The translations under genes and the position numbers were made by a program. The notes under the pieces are model-generated. The model saw only the letters and a list, made by a program, of their open reading frames with translations, did not search any database and was not told the origin of the DNA. From Halorussus rarus (GTDB taxonomy: Archaea > Halobacteriota > Halobacteria > Halobacteriales > Haladaptataceae): DNA of 64,000 nucleotides. Positions 16,231 to 25,064 of this stretch are shown one piece after another. The stretch covers positions 1,607,589-1,671,588 of the forward strand of contig NZ_QPMJ01000001.1 of NCBI RefSeq assembly GCF_003369835.1, in the 5' to 3' direction. The number at the start of each line of letters is the position of its first letter. Position 1 is the first letter of the stretch.

Positions 16231-17463
16231 ATGTCTGAGGACGCAAGCCGGTTCGAGTGGGCGCGACCGCGAACAGGGGACGAACGCGTCGGCGCGGCCG
16301 CCGGCCGCGAAACGGTGCCAGGGACACCGCGGGGTGCGACGCCCCCGGCCGGCGCGCCGGGCGCACGCGAATCGGACGCGCGACGCTCGCGTCCGCGCCC
16401 GGCTCGGGCCGACGCTCCGCACGACCGGCTTGCCGACGACCGGATCGCCACCGAACCCGGAATCGAGAGCGCACGCGACCGCATCCCCGCTCCGGCCCGA
16501 CCGCGGGTTCGCTTCCGCTTCGGGGCCGACGGGCCGGTCGCGACCGCGCCCGTCGTCCGCGACGGGACGGCGTACCTGGGCTGTGCGACCGGCTGCACGC
16601 ATGCCGTCGATCTCACCGACGGAACCGAAGTCTGGTCCGTCCACGCGGGCGGACGGGTCACGGGACCGGCAGTCGCCGACGGCACCCTCTACGCGGGGAC
16701 GAGCCGCGGCGCGGTCCTCGCGCTCGACGCGGCGACCGGCGACCGCCGGTGGACGACCGAGACGGACGGCGACGTCCAGGCGACGCCCGCAGTAGTCGAC
16801 GGAACCGTCTTCGCCGCGGCCGACGACGGCCGGGTCGCAGCACTCCATCCCGCCGACGGCTCGCGGCTCCGGACGTTCCGGAACGCCGCGCGGACGCTCT
16901 GCTCGGTCGCCGTCGACGACGAGCGCGTCCTCCTCGCGAGCCTCGCCGGCGGCGCGTACGCCCACGACCGGACCGACGGCCGCGAGCGCTGGCGGTTCAG
17001 GCCCGCGGTGGCGGTCGGCAGCGCACCCGCGGTCGACGGCGACACGGCGTACCTCGGGACGGTCGACGACGGCCGGGTGTGTGCGATCTCGGCGGTGACC
17101 GGCCGTGAGCGCTGGCAGGCCGAGACGGACGGGGCCGTCTGGGCATCGCCGACGGTCGCGGACAGGACCGTCTTCGCGGGGAGCGCCGACGGGTCGGTCT
17201 ACGCGCTCGACGCCGCCGACGGGTCGGTGTCGTGGCGGACCGACCTCGGCGCGCGGATCTGGGCGTCGCCGACGGTCGCCGACGGCGCGGTCGTCGTCGG
17301 GACCGAGGCCGGCGACGTCTGCGGGATAGACCGGCAGGAGGGGACGGTACTGTGGTGGTACCGGGCGGCGGACGCCGTGGTCGCGCCGGTGGCCGTCGAG
17401 GACGAGACGGCCTACGCGGCCGACCGCGGCGGGGTCCTCACCGCACTCTCTATTCCGGAATAG
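16231..17463 (+). CDS. PQQ-type beta-propeller repeat protein without signal peptide
   Basis: 410-residue protein. Residues 1-88 are disordered, rich in Arg, Ala, Pro and Asp. Residues about 90-410 hold seven or eight blades with the PQQ-like pattern V-A-D-G-T-x-Y-A-G-x-x-x-G-x-V-x-A-L-D-A-x-x-G-x-x-x-W. No Sec, Tat or lipobox signal is visible, so it is predicted cytoplasmic, unlike most such propellers. It lies between a MaoC hydratase and a CoA-ester lyase, whose gene follows after about 30 nt on the same strand. It is probably a binding or assembly protein; the ligand is unknown. Confidence 0.8.
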   Translation: MSEDASRFEWARPRTGDERVGAAAGRETVPGTPRGATPPAGAPGARESDARRSRPRPARADAPHDRLADDRIATEPGIESARDRIPAPARPRVRFRFGADGPVATAPVVRDGTAYLGCATGCTHAVDLTDGTEVWSVHAGGRVTGPAVADGTLYAGTSRGAVLALDAATGDRRWTTETDGDVQATPAVVDGTVFAAADDGRVAALHPADGSRLRTFRNAARTLCSVAVDDERVLLASLAGGAYAHDRTDGRERWRFRPAVAVGSAPAVDGDTAYLGTVDDGRVCAISAVTGRERWQAETDGAVWASPTVADRTVFAGSADGSVYALDAADGSVSWRTDLGARIWASPTVADGAVVVGTEAGDVCGIDRQEGTVLWWYRAADAVVAPVAVEDETAYAADRGGVLTALSIPE

Positions 17464-17492
17464 TTGAACCGTCGGAGCGCGTGGTGTCGCGC

Positions 17493-18398
17493 ATGCCCCG
17501 ACGAAGTATCCTGTTCACGCCGGGCGACCGCCCGGAGATGATGCGCAAGGCGCCGAGCGCCGGCGCCGACGTGATCGTGTTCGATCTGGAGGACGCCGTG
17601 GCGCCCGACGCCAAGGACGAGGCCCGCGCGGCGGTCCGGGAGGTGCTGGCCGACCCCGATTTCGGGCCGGACTGCGAGGTCTGCATCCGGGTGAACCCGG
17701 CCGGCATCGCCGCCGACGACGACCTCCGGGGCGTGCTGGGTCGGTCCGAGCGAGACGGAGAAGCCGCGACCGGTGAGGAGGGCGCCGCCGAGAGAGTCGG
17801 GAAAACGCTCGACGCCGTGATGCTCCCGAAGACCGAGACGCCCGCCGACGCCGAGACGCTGGCCGAACTGCTGGAGGAGCGCGGCGCCGAGGTGCCGGTC
17901 CTCGCGCTGGTCGAGACGGCCGCCGGCGTGCTCGCCGCCGAGGAGATCGCCGAGGTCCCCGAGGTAGACGCCCTCGTCTTCGGCGCCGAAGACCTCGCGG
18001 CCGACCTGAGCGCGACCCGGACCGACGAGGGAACGGAGGTGCTGCACGCTCGCCAGCAGGTCGTGCTCGCCGCTAGCGCCGCGGACGTCGACGCCATCGA
18101 CACGGTGTACACCGACTTCGAGGACGCCGACGGCCTGCGCGAAGAGACTGGATTCGTCATCCAGCTCGGCTACGACGGCAAATTGGCCATCCATCCCGCG
18201 CAGGTCGACCCGATCAACGAGGCGTTCACGCCCGACCCCGAGCGCGTCGAGTGGGCCGAGCGCGTGCTGGCGGCCAAGGAAGAGGCCGATGCCGAGGGCC
18301 GAGGCGTCTTCCGGGTCGACGGCGAGATGGTCGACGCGCCCCTCGTCTCGCAGGCCGAGCGCGTGCTGGCCTACGCGGAGGCGGCCGACGAGAAGTAG
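17493..18398 (+). CDS. HpcH/HpaI-CitE family CoA-ester lyase
   Basis: 301-residue TIM-barrel lyase. Family motifs are F-T-P-G-D-R-P-E-M-M near the start, V-F-D-L-E-D-A-V (metal-binding acid), C-I-R-V-N-P, L-V-E-T-A-A-G-V-L, F-G-A-E-D-L-A-A-D-L, and the I-H-P-A-Q-V end. Candidates are beta-methylmalyl-CoA, malyl-CoA or citramalyl-CoA lyase. The nearby MaoC hydratase, glutamate dehydrogenases and propionyl-CoA carboxylase beta chain make the first attractive. The ATG at 17493 fits the family start. Residues about 85-105 form a Glu/Arg/Gly-rich insertion of unclear origin. Confidence 0.87.
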   Translation: MPRRSILFTPGDRPEMMRKAPSAGADVIVFDLEDAVAPDAKDEARAAVREVLADPDFGPDCEVCIRVNPAGIAADDDLRGVLGRSERDGEAATGEEGAAERVGKTLDAVMLPKTETPADAETLAELLEERGAEVPVLALVETAAGVLAAEEIAEVPEVDALVFGAEDLAADLSATRTDEGTEVLHARQQVVLAASAADVDAIDTVYTDFEDADGLREETGFVIQLGYDGKLAIHPAQVDPINEAFTPDPERVEWAERVLAAKEEADAEGRGVFRVDGEMVDAPLVSQAERVLAYAEAADEK

Positions 18399-18425
18399 CC
18401 GGTGAGGGGCTGTCAGCGGTCCGCT

Positions 18426-19727
18426 TCAGGGCCAGAGCCCGCGGGTCGACTTGGCCTCGGCGATGCGCGAGAGCGCGACGACGTAGGCCGCATCGCGCCA
18501 GCTGATGTCGCGGGCCTCGACCTCGGTCCGGACGTCGTCCCAGGCCGAGAGCATGTGTGATTCGAGCTCGTCGTTGACGCGCTCGAGCGACCACTGCCGG
18601 CGGTTGATGTCCTGGAGCCACTCGAAGTACGACACCGTCACCCCGCCCGCGTTCGCCAGGATGTCCGGGATGACCTGAACGCCGTTCTCCTCGAGGATGG
18701 CGTCGGCGGCGAACGTGGTCGGCCCGTTGGCGCCCTCGACCACGATGTCGGCCCGCACGTCGCCGGCGTTGTCGGCGGTGATGACGTTGCCGATGGCGGC
18801 CGGGACCAGCACGTCCACGTCGAGTTCGAGGATCTTCTCGTTCGAGAGCTTCTGCGGCGCGTCGTGGGTCATCACGGCCTCGGGCTCCTCCTCGTGGGAG
18901 GGCACCGCGTGGGTGTCGAGGCCATCGGGGTCGTAGATGGCGCCGTTCACGTCGCTCACGGCCACGACGTTCGCGCCCCAGTCGTCGAGCAGGCGGGCGG
19001 CGTTCGCGCCGACGCTGCCGAACCCCTGGACCGCCACCGTGGTGTCCCCGAGGTCGTAGTCGTAGTAGTCGGCGGCCTCGCGGACGACGATGGCGACCGA
19101 CCGGCCGGGCGCCTCCTCGCGGCCCTCGCTGCCGCCGACGACCGGCGGCTTGCCCGTCACCACGCCCGGGATGGTCTCGCCCTCCTGCATCGAGTAGGCG
19201 TCCATGAACCACGCCATCGTCTGGGCGTCGGTTCCCATGTCGGGCGCCGGGATGTCCTTCTTGGGGCCGACGAACTTCCGGAGTTCCTCGGCGAACCGGC
19301 GGGTGAGCCGCTCCTTCTCGTCGGCGCTCAGTTCCTTCGGGTCGACGACGACGCCGCCCTTGCCGCCGCCGAACGGCAGGTCCATGACCGCGCACTTCCA
19401 GGTCATCCACATCGACAGGCCCACGCACTCCTGTTCGCTCACGTGGGGGTGAAAGCGCAGGCCGCCCTTGTAGGGGCCCCGAACGTCGTCGTGCTGGGCG
19501 CGATAGCCCGTGAACACCTCGACGTTCCCGTCGTCGCGCTTCAGCGGAACCGCGACGCGGTGGACTTTCGTCGGGTGCTTGAGGCGTTCGATGACGCCCT
19601 CGTCGACGTCGAGATGGGCCGCGGCGTGTTCGAGCTGGCGCCGGGCCGTCTCGAGCGCGGACTCCGGCTGCTCGGTCTCTTCGCCGGTGCCCGCTTGGTC
19701 CGCGGCTTCGGTTTTGCCAGAGGACAT
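18426..19727 (-). CDS. Glutamate dehydrogenase, paralogue 1
   Basis: 433-residue Glu/Leu dehydrogenase family enzyme interconverting glutamate with 2-oxoglutarate and ammonia. Catalytic blocks are [27 protein letters not shown] and P-A-P-D-M-G-T. The nucleotide-binding turn is Q-G-F-G-S-V-G, with C-terminal [12 protein letters not shown]. An acidic tail (1-35) precedes the fold. It diverges from a second paralogue at 19943. An AT-rich TATA region at 19756-19767 lies about 30-40 nt before the start. Coenzyme choice (NAD or NADP) cannot be told. Confidence 0.95.
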   Translation of the reverse strand: MSSGKTEAADQAGTGEETEQPESALETARRQLEHAAAHLDVDEGVIERLKHPTKVHRVAVPLKRDDGNVEVFTGYRAQHDDVRGPYKGGLRFHPHVSEQECVGLSMWMTWKCAVMDLPFGGGKGGVVVDPKELSADEKERLTRRFAEELRKFVGPKKDIPAPDMGTDAQTMAWFMDAYSMQEGETIPGVVTGKPPVVGGSEGREEAPGRSVAIVVREAADYYDYDLGDTTVAVQGFGSVGANAARLLDDWGANVVAVSDVNGAIYDPDGLDTHAVPSHEEEPEAVMTHDAPQKLSNEKILELDVDVLVPAAIGNVITADNAGDVRADIVVEGANGPTTFAADAILEENGVQVIPDILANAGGVTVSYFEWLQDINRRQWSLERVNDELESHMLSAWDDVRTEVEARDISWRDAAYVVALSRIAEAKSTRGLWP

Positions 19728-19755
19728 TGGTAGGGAGTAGGTCCTCCCAGACGCT

Positions 19756-19767
19756 TAAAATATTAAT
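19756..19767 (-). promoter_or_regulatory. TATA box of the first glutamate dehydrogenase gene
   Basis: Read on the minus strand this is TTAATATTTTAA-like, about 30-40 nt before the ATG at 19727, so the transcript should have almost no leader. The opposite half of this 215-nt shared intergenic region shows no equally clear box for the divergent paralogue. Confidence 0.55.
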
Positions 19768-19942
19768 GCTATTGATTCCACTTAGGACCTTAAACTCACA
19801 CTTACGGTTCGCCCGTGATTGGGATGACGTAATTCGGAATAGCCGAAATCCGGCCGAACGAGGCCGGACGTACCCGCTTCGCTTCCGGAAACTGTATGAG
19901 TCACTGTAACGAATCCGTGACCCGACGGCGGAATTTACCACC

Positions 19943-21199
19943 ATGTCCGAGCAAGCAAACCCCTTCGAGAGCCTACAGGAACAGATCGACGACGCCGCCG
20001 AGTACGTCGACGCCGGCGACGACGTGCTGAACCGGCTCAAACATCCCGAGCGCGTGCTGGAGACCAACCTCTCGGTCGAGATGGACGACGGCCACGTGGA
20101 GGTGTTCGAGGCGTTCCGCTCGGAGTTCAACGGCGACCGCGGCCCCTACAAGGGCGGCATCCGCTACCACCCGAACGTCTCGCGCGACGAGGTCAAGGCC
20201 CTCTCCGGGTGGATGGTCTACAAGTGCGCGGTCGTCGACATCCCCTACGGCGGCGGCAAGGGCGGCATCGTCATCGACCCCGACGACTACAGCGAGGCCG
20301 AACTCGAACGCATCACCCGGTCGTTCGCCAAGGAGCTCCGGCCGTTCATCGGCGAGGACAAGGACATCCCCGCCCCGGACGTCAACACCGGCCAGCGCGA
20401 GATGAACTGGATCAAGGACACCTACGAGACGCTGGAGAACACCACCGAACCCGGCGTCATCACGGGCAAGTCCCTCGACAGCGGCGGGAGCGCGGGCCGC
20501 GTCGAGGCCACGGGTCGCTCGACGATGCTCACCGCCCGCGAGGCGTTCGACTACCTCGACCGGGACATCGAGGGCGCGTCGGTCGCCATCCAGGGGTACG
20601 GCAACGCCGGGTGGATCACGGCGAAGCTCCTCCACGAACTCGACGCGAAGGTCGTCGCGGTCAGCGACTCCTCCGGCGCGGTCTACACCGAGGACGGCTT
20701 CAATCCCGTCGACGTCAAGGACCACAAGAACGAGACCGGCAGCGTCGTCGACTACCCCGGCGCCGACGAGGAGTTTTCCAACGAGGACCTGCTCACGCTC
20801 GACGTGGACCTGCTCGTCCCGGCGGCGCTCGAGAACGCCATCGACGGCGACCTCGCGCGGGACGTGCAGGCCGACGTGATCGTCGAGGCAGCGAACGGCC
20901 CGCTCACTCCCGAGGCCGACGAGGTGCTGGCCGAGACCGACACCTACGTCTTCCCCGACATCCTGGCGAACGCGGGCGGGGTGACGGTGTCGTACTTCGA
21001 GTGGGTCCAGAACCGCCAGCGGTTCTACTGGACCGAGGAGCGGGTCAACGAGGAACTCGAACGCATCATCACCGAGGCGTTCGACAATCTGGTCGAGACC
21101 TACGAGCGGACCGGCGCCCCCAACATGCGGACCGCGGCGTACGTCGTCGCCATCCGACGCGTCGTCGACGCATACGAGGAGAGCGGCAACTGGCCCTGA
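19943..21199 (+). CDS. Glutamate dehydrogenase, paralogue 2
   Basis: 418-residue paralogue of the divergent neighbour. It has [35 protein letters not shown] and [12 protein letters not shown]. The nucleotide-binding turn reads Q-G-Y-G-N-A-G instead of Q-G-F-G-S-V-G, and it lacks the acidic N-terminal tail. This suggests different coenzyme preference or regulation between the two, for example one catabolic and one biosynthetic; that is inference. ATG start at 19943. Confidence 0.95.
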   Translation: MSEQANPFESLQEQIDDAAEYVDAGDDVLNRLKHPERVLETNLSVEMDDGHVEVFEAFRSEFNGDRGPYKGGIRYHPNVSRDEVKALSGWMVYKCAVVDIPYGGGKGGIVIDPDDYSEAELERITRSFAKELRPFIGEDKDIPAPDVNTGQREMNWIKDTYETLENTTEPGVITGKSLDSGGSAGRVEATGRSTMLTAREAFDYLDRDIEGASVAIQGYGNAGWITAKLLHELDAKVVAVSDSSGAVYTEDGFNPVDVKDHKNETGSVVDYPGADEEFSNEDLLTLDVDLLVPAALENAIDGDLARDVQADVIVEAANGPLTPEADEVLAETDTYVFPDILANAGGVTVSYFEWVQNRQRFYWTEERVNEELERIITEAFDNLVETYERTGAPNMRTAAYVVAIRRVVDAYEESGNWP

Positions 21200-21484
21200 A
21201 TCGGCCGCTCGGCGGGGTCCGTCCACTCCAGTGACGGCTTCGAGCGCACCGAGCATCGGGAGATCGGCCTCCGAGATTGGAAGTGCTTCGCGATGGGAGT
21301 CTTCAGTCGTAATCAAATTTTATCCACCAGATAATTCATTACAATTCGCTCACTTTCTCAACCTCATATTGTGGCTAGTGCGTCTCTACCCCCGAGACTC
21401 AAGCTCGCATAGATTATTTTCACCTGTGATAATGGTATTGGGGTTTTATGTCCTAAGTCCGAGAAGATCGACCCAGAAAGAAGC

Positions 21485-22087
21485 ATGTTCGACATCGAAA
21501 CAGAGCGGGCCGACCGCGGTCAGGTAGGTATCGGCACCCTCATCGTGTTCATCGCGATGGTGCTGGTGGCCGCCATCGCGGCCGGCGTGCTCATCAACAC
21601 CGCGGGCTTCCTCCAGACCAAGGCCGAGCAGACCGGCGAGGAGAGCACCGCGAGCGTGACGAACCGGGTGAACGTCGTGAGCAGCGTCGGGGTCGTCGGC
21701 AACGACGAGACCATCCATCTGGTCAACCTCACCGTGATGAAGAACTCCGGGTCGGGCGACATCAACCTCTCGACGGCGACGGTCGAGTGGCTCGGGCCTC
21801 ACAGCGGAAGAATCCTTCAGAACAATACAGACGGAGGGGCAGATAAGAATCATTTCAACCTCACAGCCATTAAGGACAAGAAAAATACCTTCCCTGTCTT
21901 GCATAACCAAGAGGACCGGTTCCGGATTACTATCAACCCTGATAAGATATCGGATGACGTCGACGAAGAGGGTGGCCTCGAAGGCGGTGAAGAGTTCACC
22001 ATCAAAATCGTGACGTCGGCGGGTGCGATGACCTACCACCACAGCGTCCCGCCGTCGCTCTCGCAGAAGGACGCGGTGCAGCTCTAA
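21485..22087 (+). CDS. Archaellin (archaeal flagellin), orphan copy
   Basis: 200-residue filament subunit of the archaellum. The class III (prepilin-like) signal ends A-D-R-G / Q-V-G-I-G-T-L-I-V-F, the haloarchaeal archaellin cut site. It is followed by a hydrophobic helix (about 15-45), an outer domain with several N-glycosylation sequons (N-L-T, N-L-S, N-N-T, N-L-T), and a short hydrophobic C terminus. No other arl or che genes are in the window. The stretch at about 21800-21990 is clearly richer in A/T than both ends, suggesting a mosaic outer domain. The promoter region upstream (21310-21450) is AT-rich, with TTTTATG about 40 nt before the ATG. Confidence 0.93.
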   Translation: MFDIETERADRGQVGIGTLIVFIAMVLVAAIAAGVLINTAGFLQTKAEQTGEESTASVTNRVNVVSSVGVVGNDETIHLVNLTVMKNSGSGDINLSTATVEWLGPHSGRILQNNTDGGADKNHFNLTAIKDKKNTFPVLHNQEDRFRITINPDKISDDVDEEGGLEGGEEFTIKIVTSAGAMTYHHSVPPSLSQKDAVQL

Positions 22088-22234
22088 CCGGTTCTTCTCC
22101 CGTTCTCTTCGCCCGTACTCTACTCGTAATAGCGGAGCGACCGACTGCACGTCTTAGCTCGCACCTCCGAATCTGGGAGATAAATTACGCGAAACGAGAA
22201 CGGACGTTTACGGCCCGAGTTCCTCACATCGCCT

Positions 22235-23377
22235 TCAGAGCCCGAGTTCCCGCCCGACGACGAGGTGCTGGATCTCGCTGGTCCCCTCCCCGATCTCCAT
22301 CAGCTTCGCGTCGCGGAAGAACCGCTGGGGCGCGAAGTCCTCGGTGTAGCCGTAGCCGCCGAGCGTCTGGACCGCGTCCTCGGCGACCTCCCGAGCGGCC
22401 TCGCTGGCGTCGAGCTTCGCGAGGGCGCTCTCGCGGGTGACCGACTCGCTCTGGTCGTACCGCCAGGCCGCGCGGTGGGTCAGCAGGCGGGCTCGCTCGA
22501 CCTTTCGGTCCATCGAGACCACCTTGTTCCTGATGGCGTCGAACTTCGAGATCGGCTGGCCGAACTGCTCGCGTTCCTTGCTGTACTCCTTGGCGGCCTC
22601 GTAGGCGCCCTGGGCCAGCCCGGTCGAGAGCGCCGCGATGGAGATGCGGCCGCCGTCCAGCGTCTTCTTGGTCTGATTCCAGCCCTCGCCCTCCTCGCCG
22701 AGCAGACGGTCCTCGGGAATGCGGACGTCGTCGAGCTGGATTTCACAGGTGGGCGAGGCGTTGAGCCCCATCTTGTCCCAGACGGTCGTGACCTCGAAGC
22801 CGTCGTCCTCCTCGGGGTCGACGATGAACGTCGAGATGCCGTCGTAGCCGGCCTCGGGGTCCGTGACGGCCTTGACGAGGACCGACCCGGCGACGTTGGC
22901 GTTGGTGATGAACTGCTTCGTGCCGTTGAGGACCCATTCGTCGCCGTCCTTCTCCGCCATCGTGTCCATGTCGCTGGCGTCCGACCCGCTGCCGGGCTCG
23001 GTCAGCGCCCACGAGCCGAGGTACTCGCCCTCCGCGAGCGGACGGAGCCACCGCTCTTTCTGCTCTTCGGTGCCGAACAGCTCGATGGGCTTGGAGGCCA
23101 GCGAGACGTGGGCCGCGTAGGAGAGGCCGACCGACCCGGAGACGCGGCCGAGCTCCTCGGTGACGAGCGCGTACATGAGCTGGTCGCCGCCCAGTCCGCC
23201 GTACTCCTCGCCGACCGGGACGCCCATCATGTCGAGGTCGGCGAGCTTCTCGAAGATGTCCTCGGGGAACCGGTGTTCGTCCTCCATCTCCTGGGCGACG
23301 GGCTCGATCTCCTCGTCGCAGAACCGACGCACCTCGTCGCGGATCATCTGGTGCTCGTCGGAGAGTCCGAAATCCAT
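22235..23377 (-). CDS. Acyl-CoA dehydrogenase, second paralogue
   Basis: 380-residue FAD enzyme of beta-oxidation or branched-chain acyl-CoA breakdown. Motifs are W-A-L-T-E-P-G-S-G-S-D, F-I-T-N-A in the middle domain, T-L-G-G-Y-G-Y and I-G-E-G-T-S-E-I-Q with the catalytic-Glu region at the C terminus. It starts M-D-F-G-L-S-D-E-H at the ATG 23377; a TTG two codons upstream is not needed. It shares with the paralogue at 4347 not only fold but the palindrome directly before the start codon, so both are probably under one regulator. Confidence 0.93.
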   Translation of the reverse strand: MDFGLSDEHQMIRDEVRRFCDEEIEPVAQEMEDEHRFPEDIFEKLADLDMMGVPVGEEYGGLGGDQLMYALVTEELGRVSGSVGLSYAAHVSLASKPIELFGTEEQKERWLRPLAEGEYLGSWALTEPGSGSDASDMDTMAEKDGDEWVLNGTKQFITNANVAGSVLVKAVTDPEAGYDGISTFIVDPEEDDGFEVTTVWDKMGLNASPTCEIQLDDVRIPEDRLLGEEGEGWNQTKKTLDGGRISIAALSTGLAQGAYEAAKEYSKEREQFGQPISKFDAIRNKVVSMDRKVERARLLTHRAAWRYDQSESVTRESALAKLDASEAAREVAEDAVQTLGGYGYTEDFAPQRFFRDAKLMEIGEGTSEIQHLVVGRELGL

Positions 23378-23378
23378 G

Positions 23379-23391
23379 CGCAAATTTTGCG
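23379..23391. promoter_or_regulatory. Candidate operator CGCAA-N3-TTGCG at the second acyl-CoA dehydrogenase
   Basis: CGCAA-ATT-TTGCG, extended to a 7-bp arm palindrome GCGCAAA-T-TTTGCGC style on both sides. It begins one nucleotide upstream of the ATG at 23377, the same spacing as the site at 5491-5503. Confidence 0.65.
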
Positions 23392-23503
23392 CGAGCCGGA
23401 GTATAAAGTCACCGAAGCGAGCGGTCGCGACGCTGGTGGAGTACTCCGGCTCCCAGCCGTTACCGCCGTAACGCTGTTGACCGGGACGGGCGTATCAGCC
23501 CGC

Positions 23504-24967
23504 GTGAATGCCCACACGCCGACTCGGGTCGCGCTCGGCGCCGTCAGCCTCGGACTGGTCCTCGCGCTCGCGGCCGGATTCGTCACCGCCGGACAGTCGC
23601 CGAACGCCCGGTACGACCGCTCGGCGGAACTGGCTCCCGGCGTCCGGGAGGGGGTCGCCGAACCCCGACCGGGGGTCACGGTGGTTACCGTCCAGCGGGG
23701 CGACATGCGCGGCCTCTCCGGCGAACTCGTCGCATTTCGGCCGAACGGGACCGTACTCTACCAGACCGAGCGGTACAGCTCCTACTGGGACGTCGACCCG
23801 AGCCTCAGGGGTAATCGGACGGTCACCTACGTCGCCACGAAGTGGCTGAACGAGTCGGTCTGCGGCGGCGGTCCGCTGCTTTCCGACCGCGGCGACTGTC
23901 GGCGGAACGTGGTCGAGCGGCTGAACCTGACGACGGGCGAGCACACTCGACTGTACAGCCACCGGATGGAGGGCGGCCGGTGGCACGACGTCGACGTGAT
24001 AAACGACTCGCACATCCTCGTCGGCGACATCGGCAACGAGGCGGTCTTCGTCGTCGACACGACCTCGGGCATCCGGGAGTGGACCTGGACCGCCGAGAGC
24101 GACCTCCCGATCACGGGCGGCGGGAGCTACGACCGGGACTGGGTGCACATCAACGACGTCGAACTACTCGACGACGGCCGCATCATGGTCGACCTCCGCA
24201 ACCAGGACCAGGTCGCCTTCCTGAACCGGAGCGGCGGGATGATCGCGAACTGGACGCTCGGGAGCGAGAACGACTACGAGACGCTGCGGGAGCAGCACAA
24301 CCCCGACTACATCCCGAAGTCGGAGGGCGGACCGGCGGTCATCGTGGCCGACTCGGAGAACGACCGAGTCGTAGAGTACCAGCGCGTCGGTGGCGAGAAC
24401 GGGACCGACGCCCGGTGGAACCGGACGTGGACCTGGACCGACGAGCGGATGCAGTGGCCCCGGGACGCCGACCGCCTCCCGAACGGCCACACCCTCGTCA
24501 CCGACACCATCGGCGACCGCGTGTTCGAGGTGAACCGGCGGGGCGAGGTCGTCTGGAACGCGCCCGTCGACCGGGCGTACGAGGCCGAGCGGCTCGGGAC
24601 CGGCGACGAGAGCGCGGGCGGGCCGAGCGCCGCGAGCGCCGACCTCCGGTCGCACGCCCCGGCGACCGTCGACGGCCCGACCGACCGGCTCGAAGAGGCG
24701 GTCCGAGGAGCGGTCCCCATCGGCGTCCAGAACGGCCTGTTGGGCTACTTCTTCCCGTGGTGGATGGGATTCTACGACGTGCTGACGGTGTTCGCGCTGG
24801 CCGGCGTCCTTCTGGTCTGGGCCGGCCTGGAGCTGTGGTGGTCGGCGCCGCTTCGGACGCCGGCGGGGCTCGGGACCGACGCGTTCCCGTCGCTCCGGTC
24901 GGTTCTCGTCCTGACCGCGCTCGCGGTCATCGGCTACGTCGGCTCGGTCGTCGCCTCGCTGGTGTGA
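23504..24967 (+). CDS. Arylsulfotransferase (ASST)-family membrane protein
   Basis: 487-residue protein. It has one N-terminal membrane segment (about 10-32) and an extracellular beta-propeller-like region with the pattern W-H-D-V-D-V-I-N-D-S-H-I, W-V-H-I-N-D-V-E-L-L-D-D-G, and D-A-D-R-L-P-N-G-H-T-L-V-T-D-T. These are typical of arylsulfotransferase/ASST propellers. Two membrane helices follow near the C terminus (about 420-440 and 460-485). Many N-x-S/T sequons fit surface exposure. A GTG at 23504 is the best start. True sulfotransferase activity is not implied; archaeal members are uncharacterised as far as I know. Confidence 0.8.
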   Translation: MNAHTPTRVALGAVSLGLVLALAAGFVTAGQSPNARYDRSAELAPGVREGVAEPRPGVTVVTVQRGDMRGLSGELVAFRPNGTVLYQTERYSSYWDVDPSLRGNRTVTYVATKWLNESVCGGGPLLSDRGDCRRNVVERLNLTTGEHTRLYSHRMEGGRWHDVDVINDSHILVGDIGNEAVFVVDTTSGIREWTWTAESDLPITGGGSYDRDWVHINDVELLDDGRIMVDLRNQDQVAFLNRSGGMIANWTLGSENDYETLREQHNPDYIPKSEGGPAVIVADSENDRVVEYQRVGGENGTDARWNRTWTWTDERMQWPRDADRLPNGHTLVTDTIGDRVFEVNRRGEVVWNAPVDRAYEAERLGTGDESAGGPSAASADLRSHAPATVDGPTDRLEEAVRGAVPIGVQNGLLGYFFPWWMGFYDVLTVFALAGVLLVWAGLELWWSAPLRTPAGLGTDAFPSLRSVLVLTALAVIGYVGSVVASLV

Positions 24968-25064
24968 GGCTGTCGAGGGTCGAACCGCATCGGCGCCGCG
25001 AACCGGGAGACGGAACCGGCGCGGGCAAGTGGCTTTTTCAGGGCCGGCCGCCTAGTCGCTCCCG

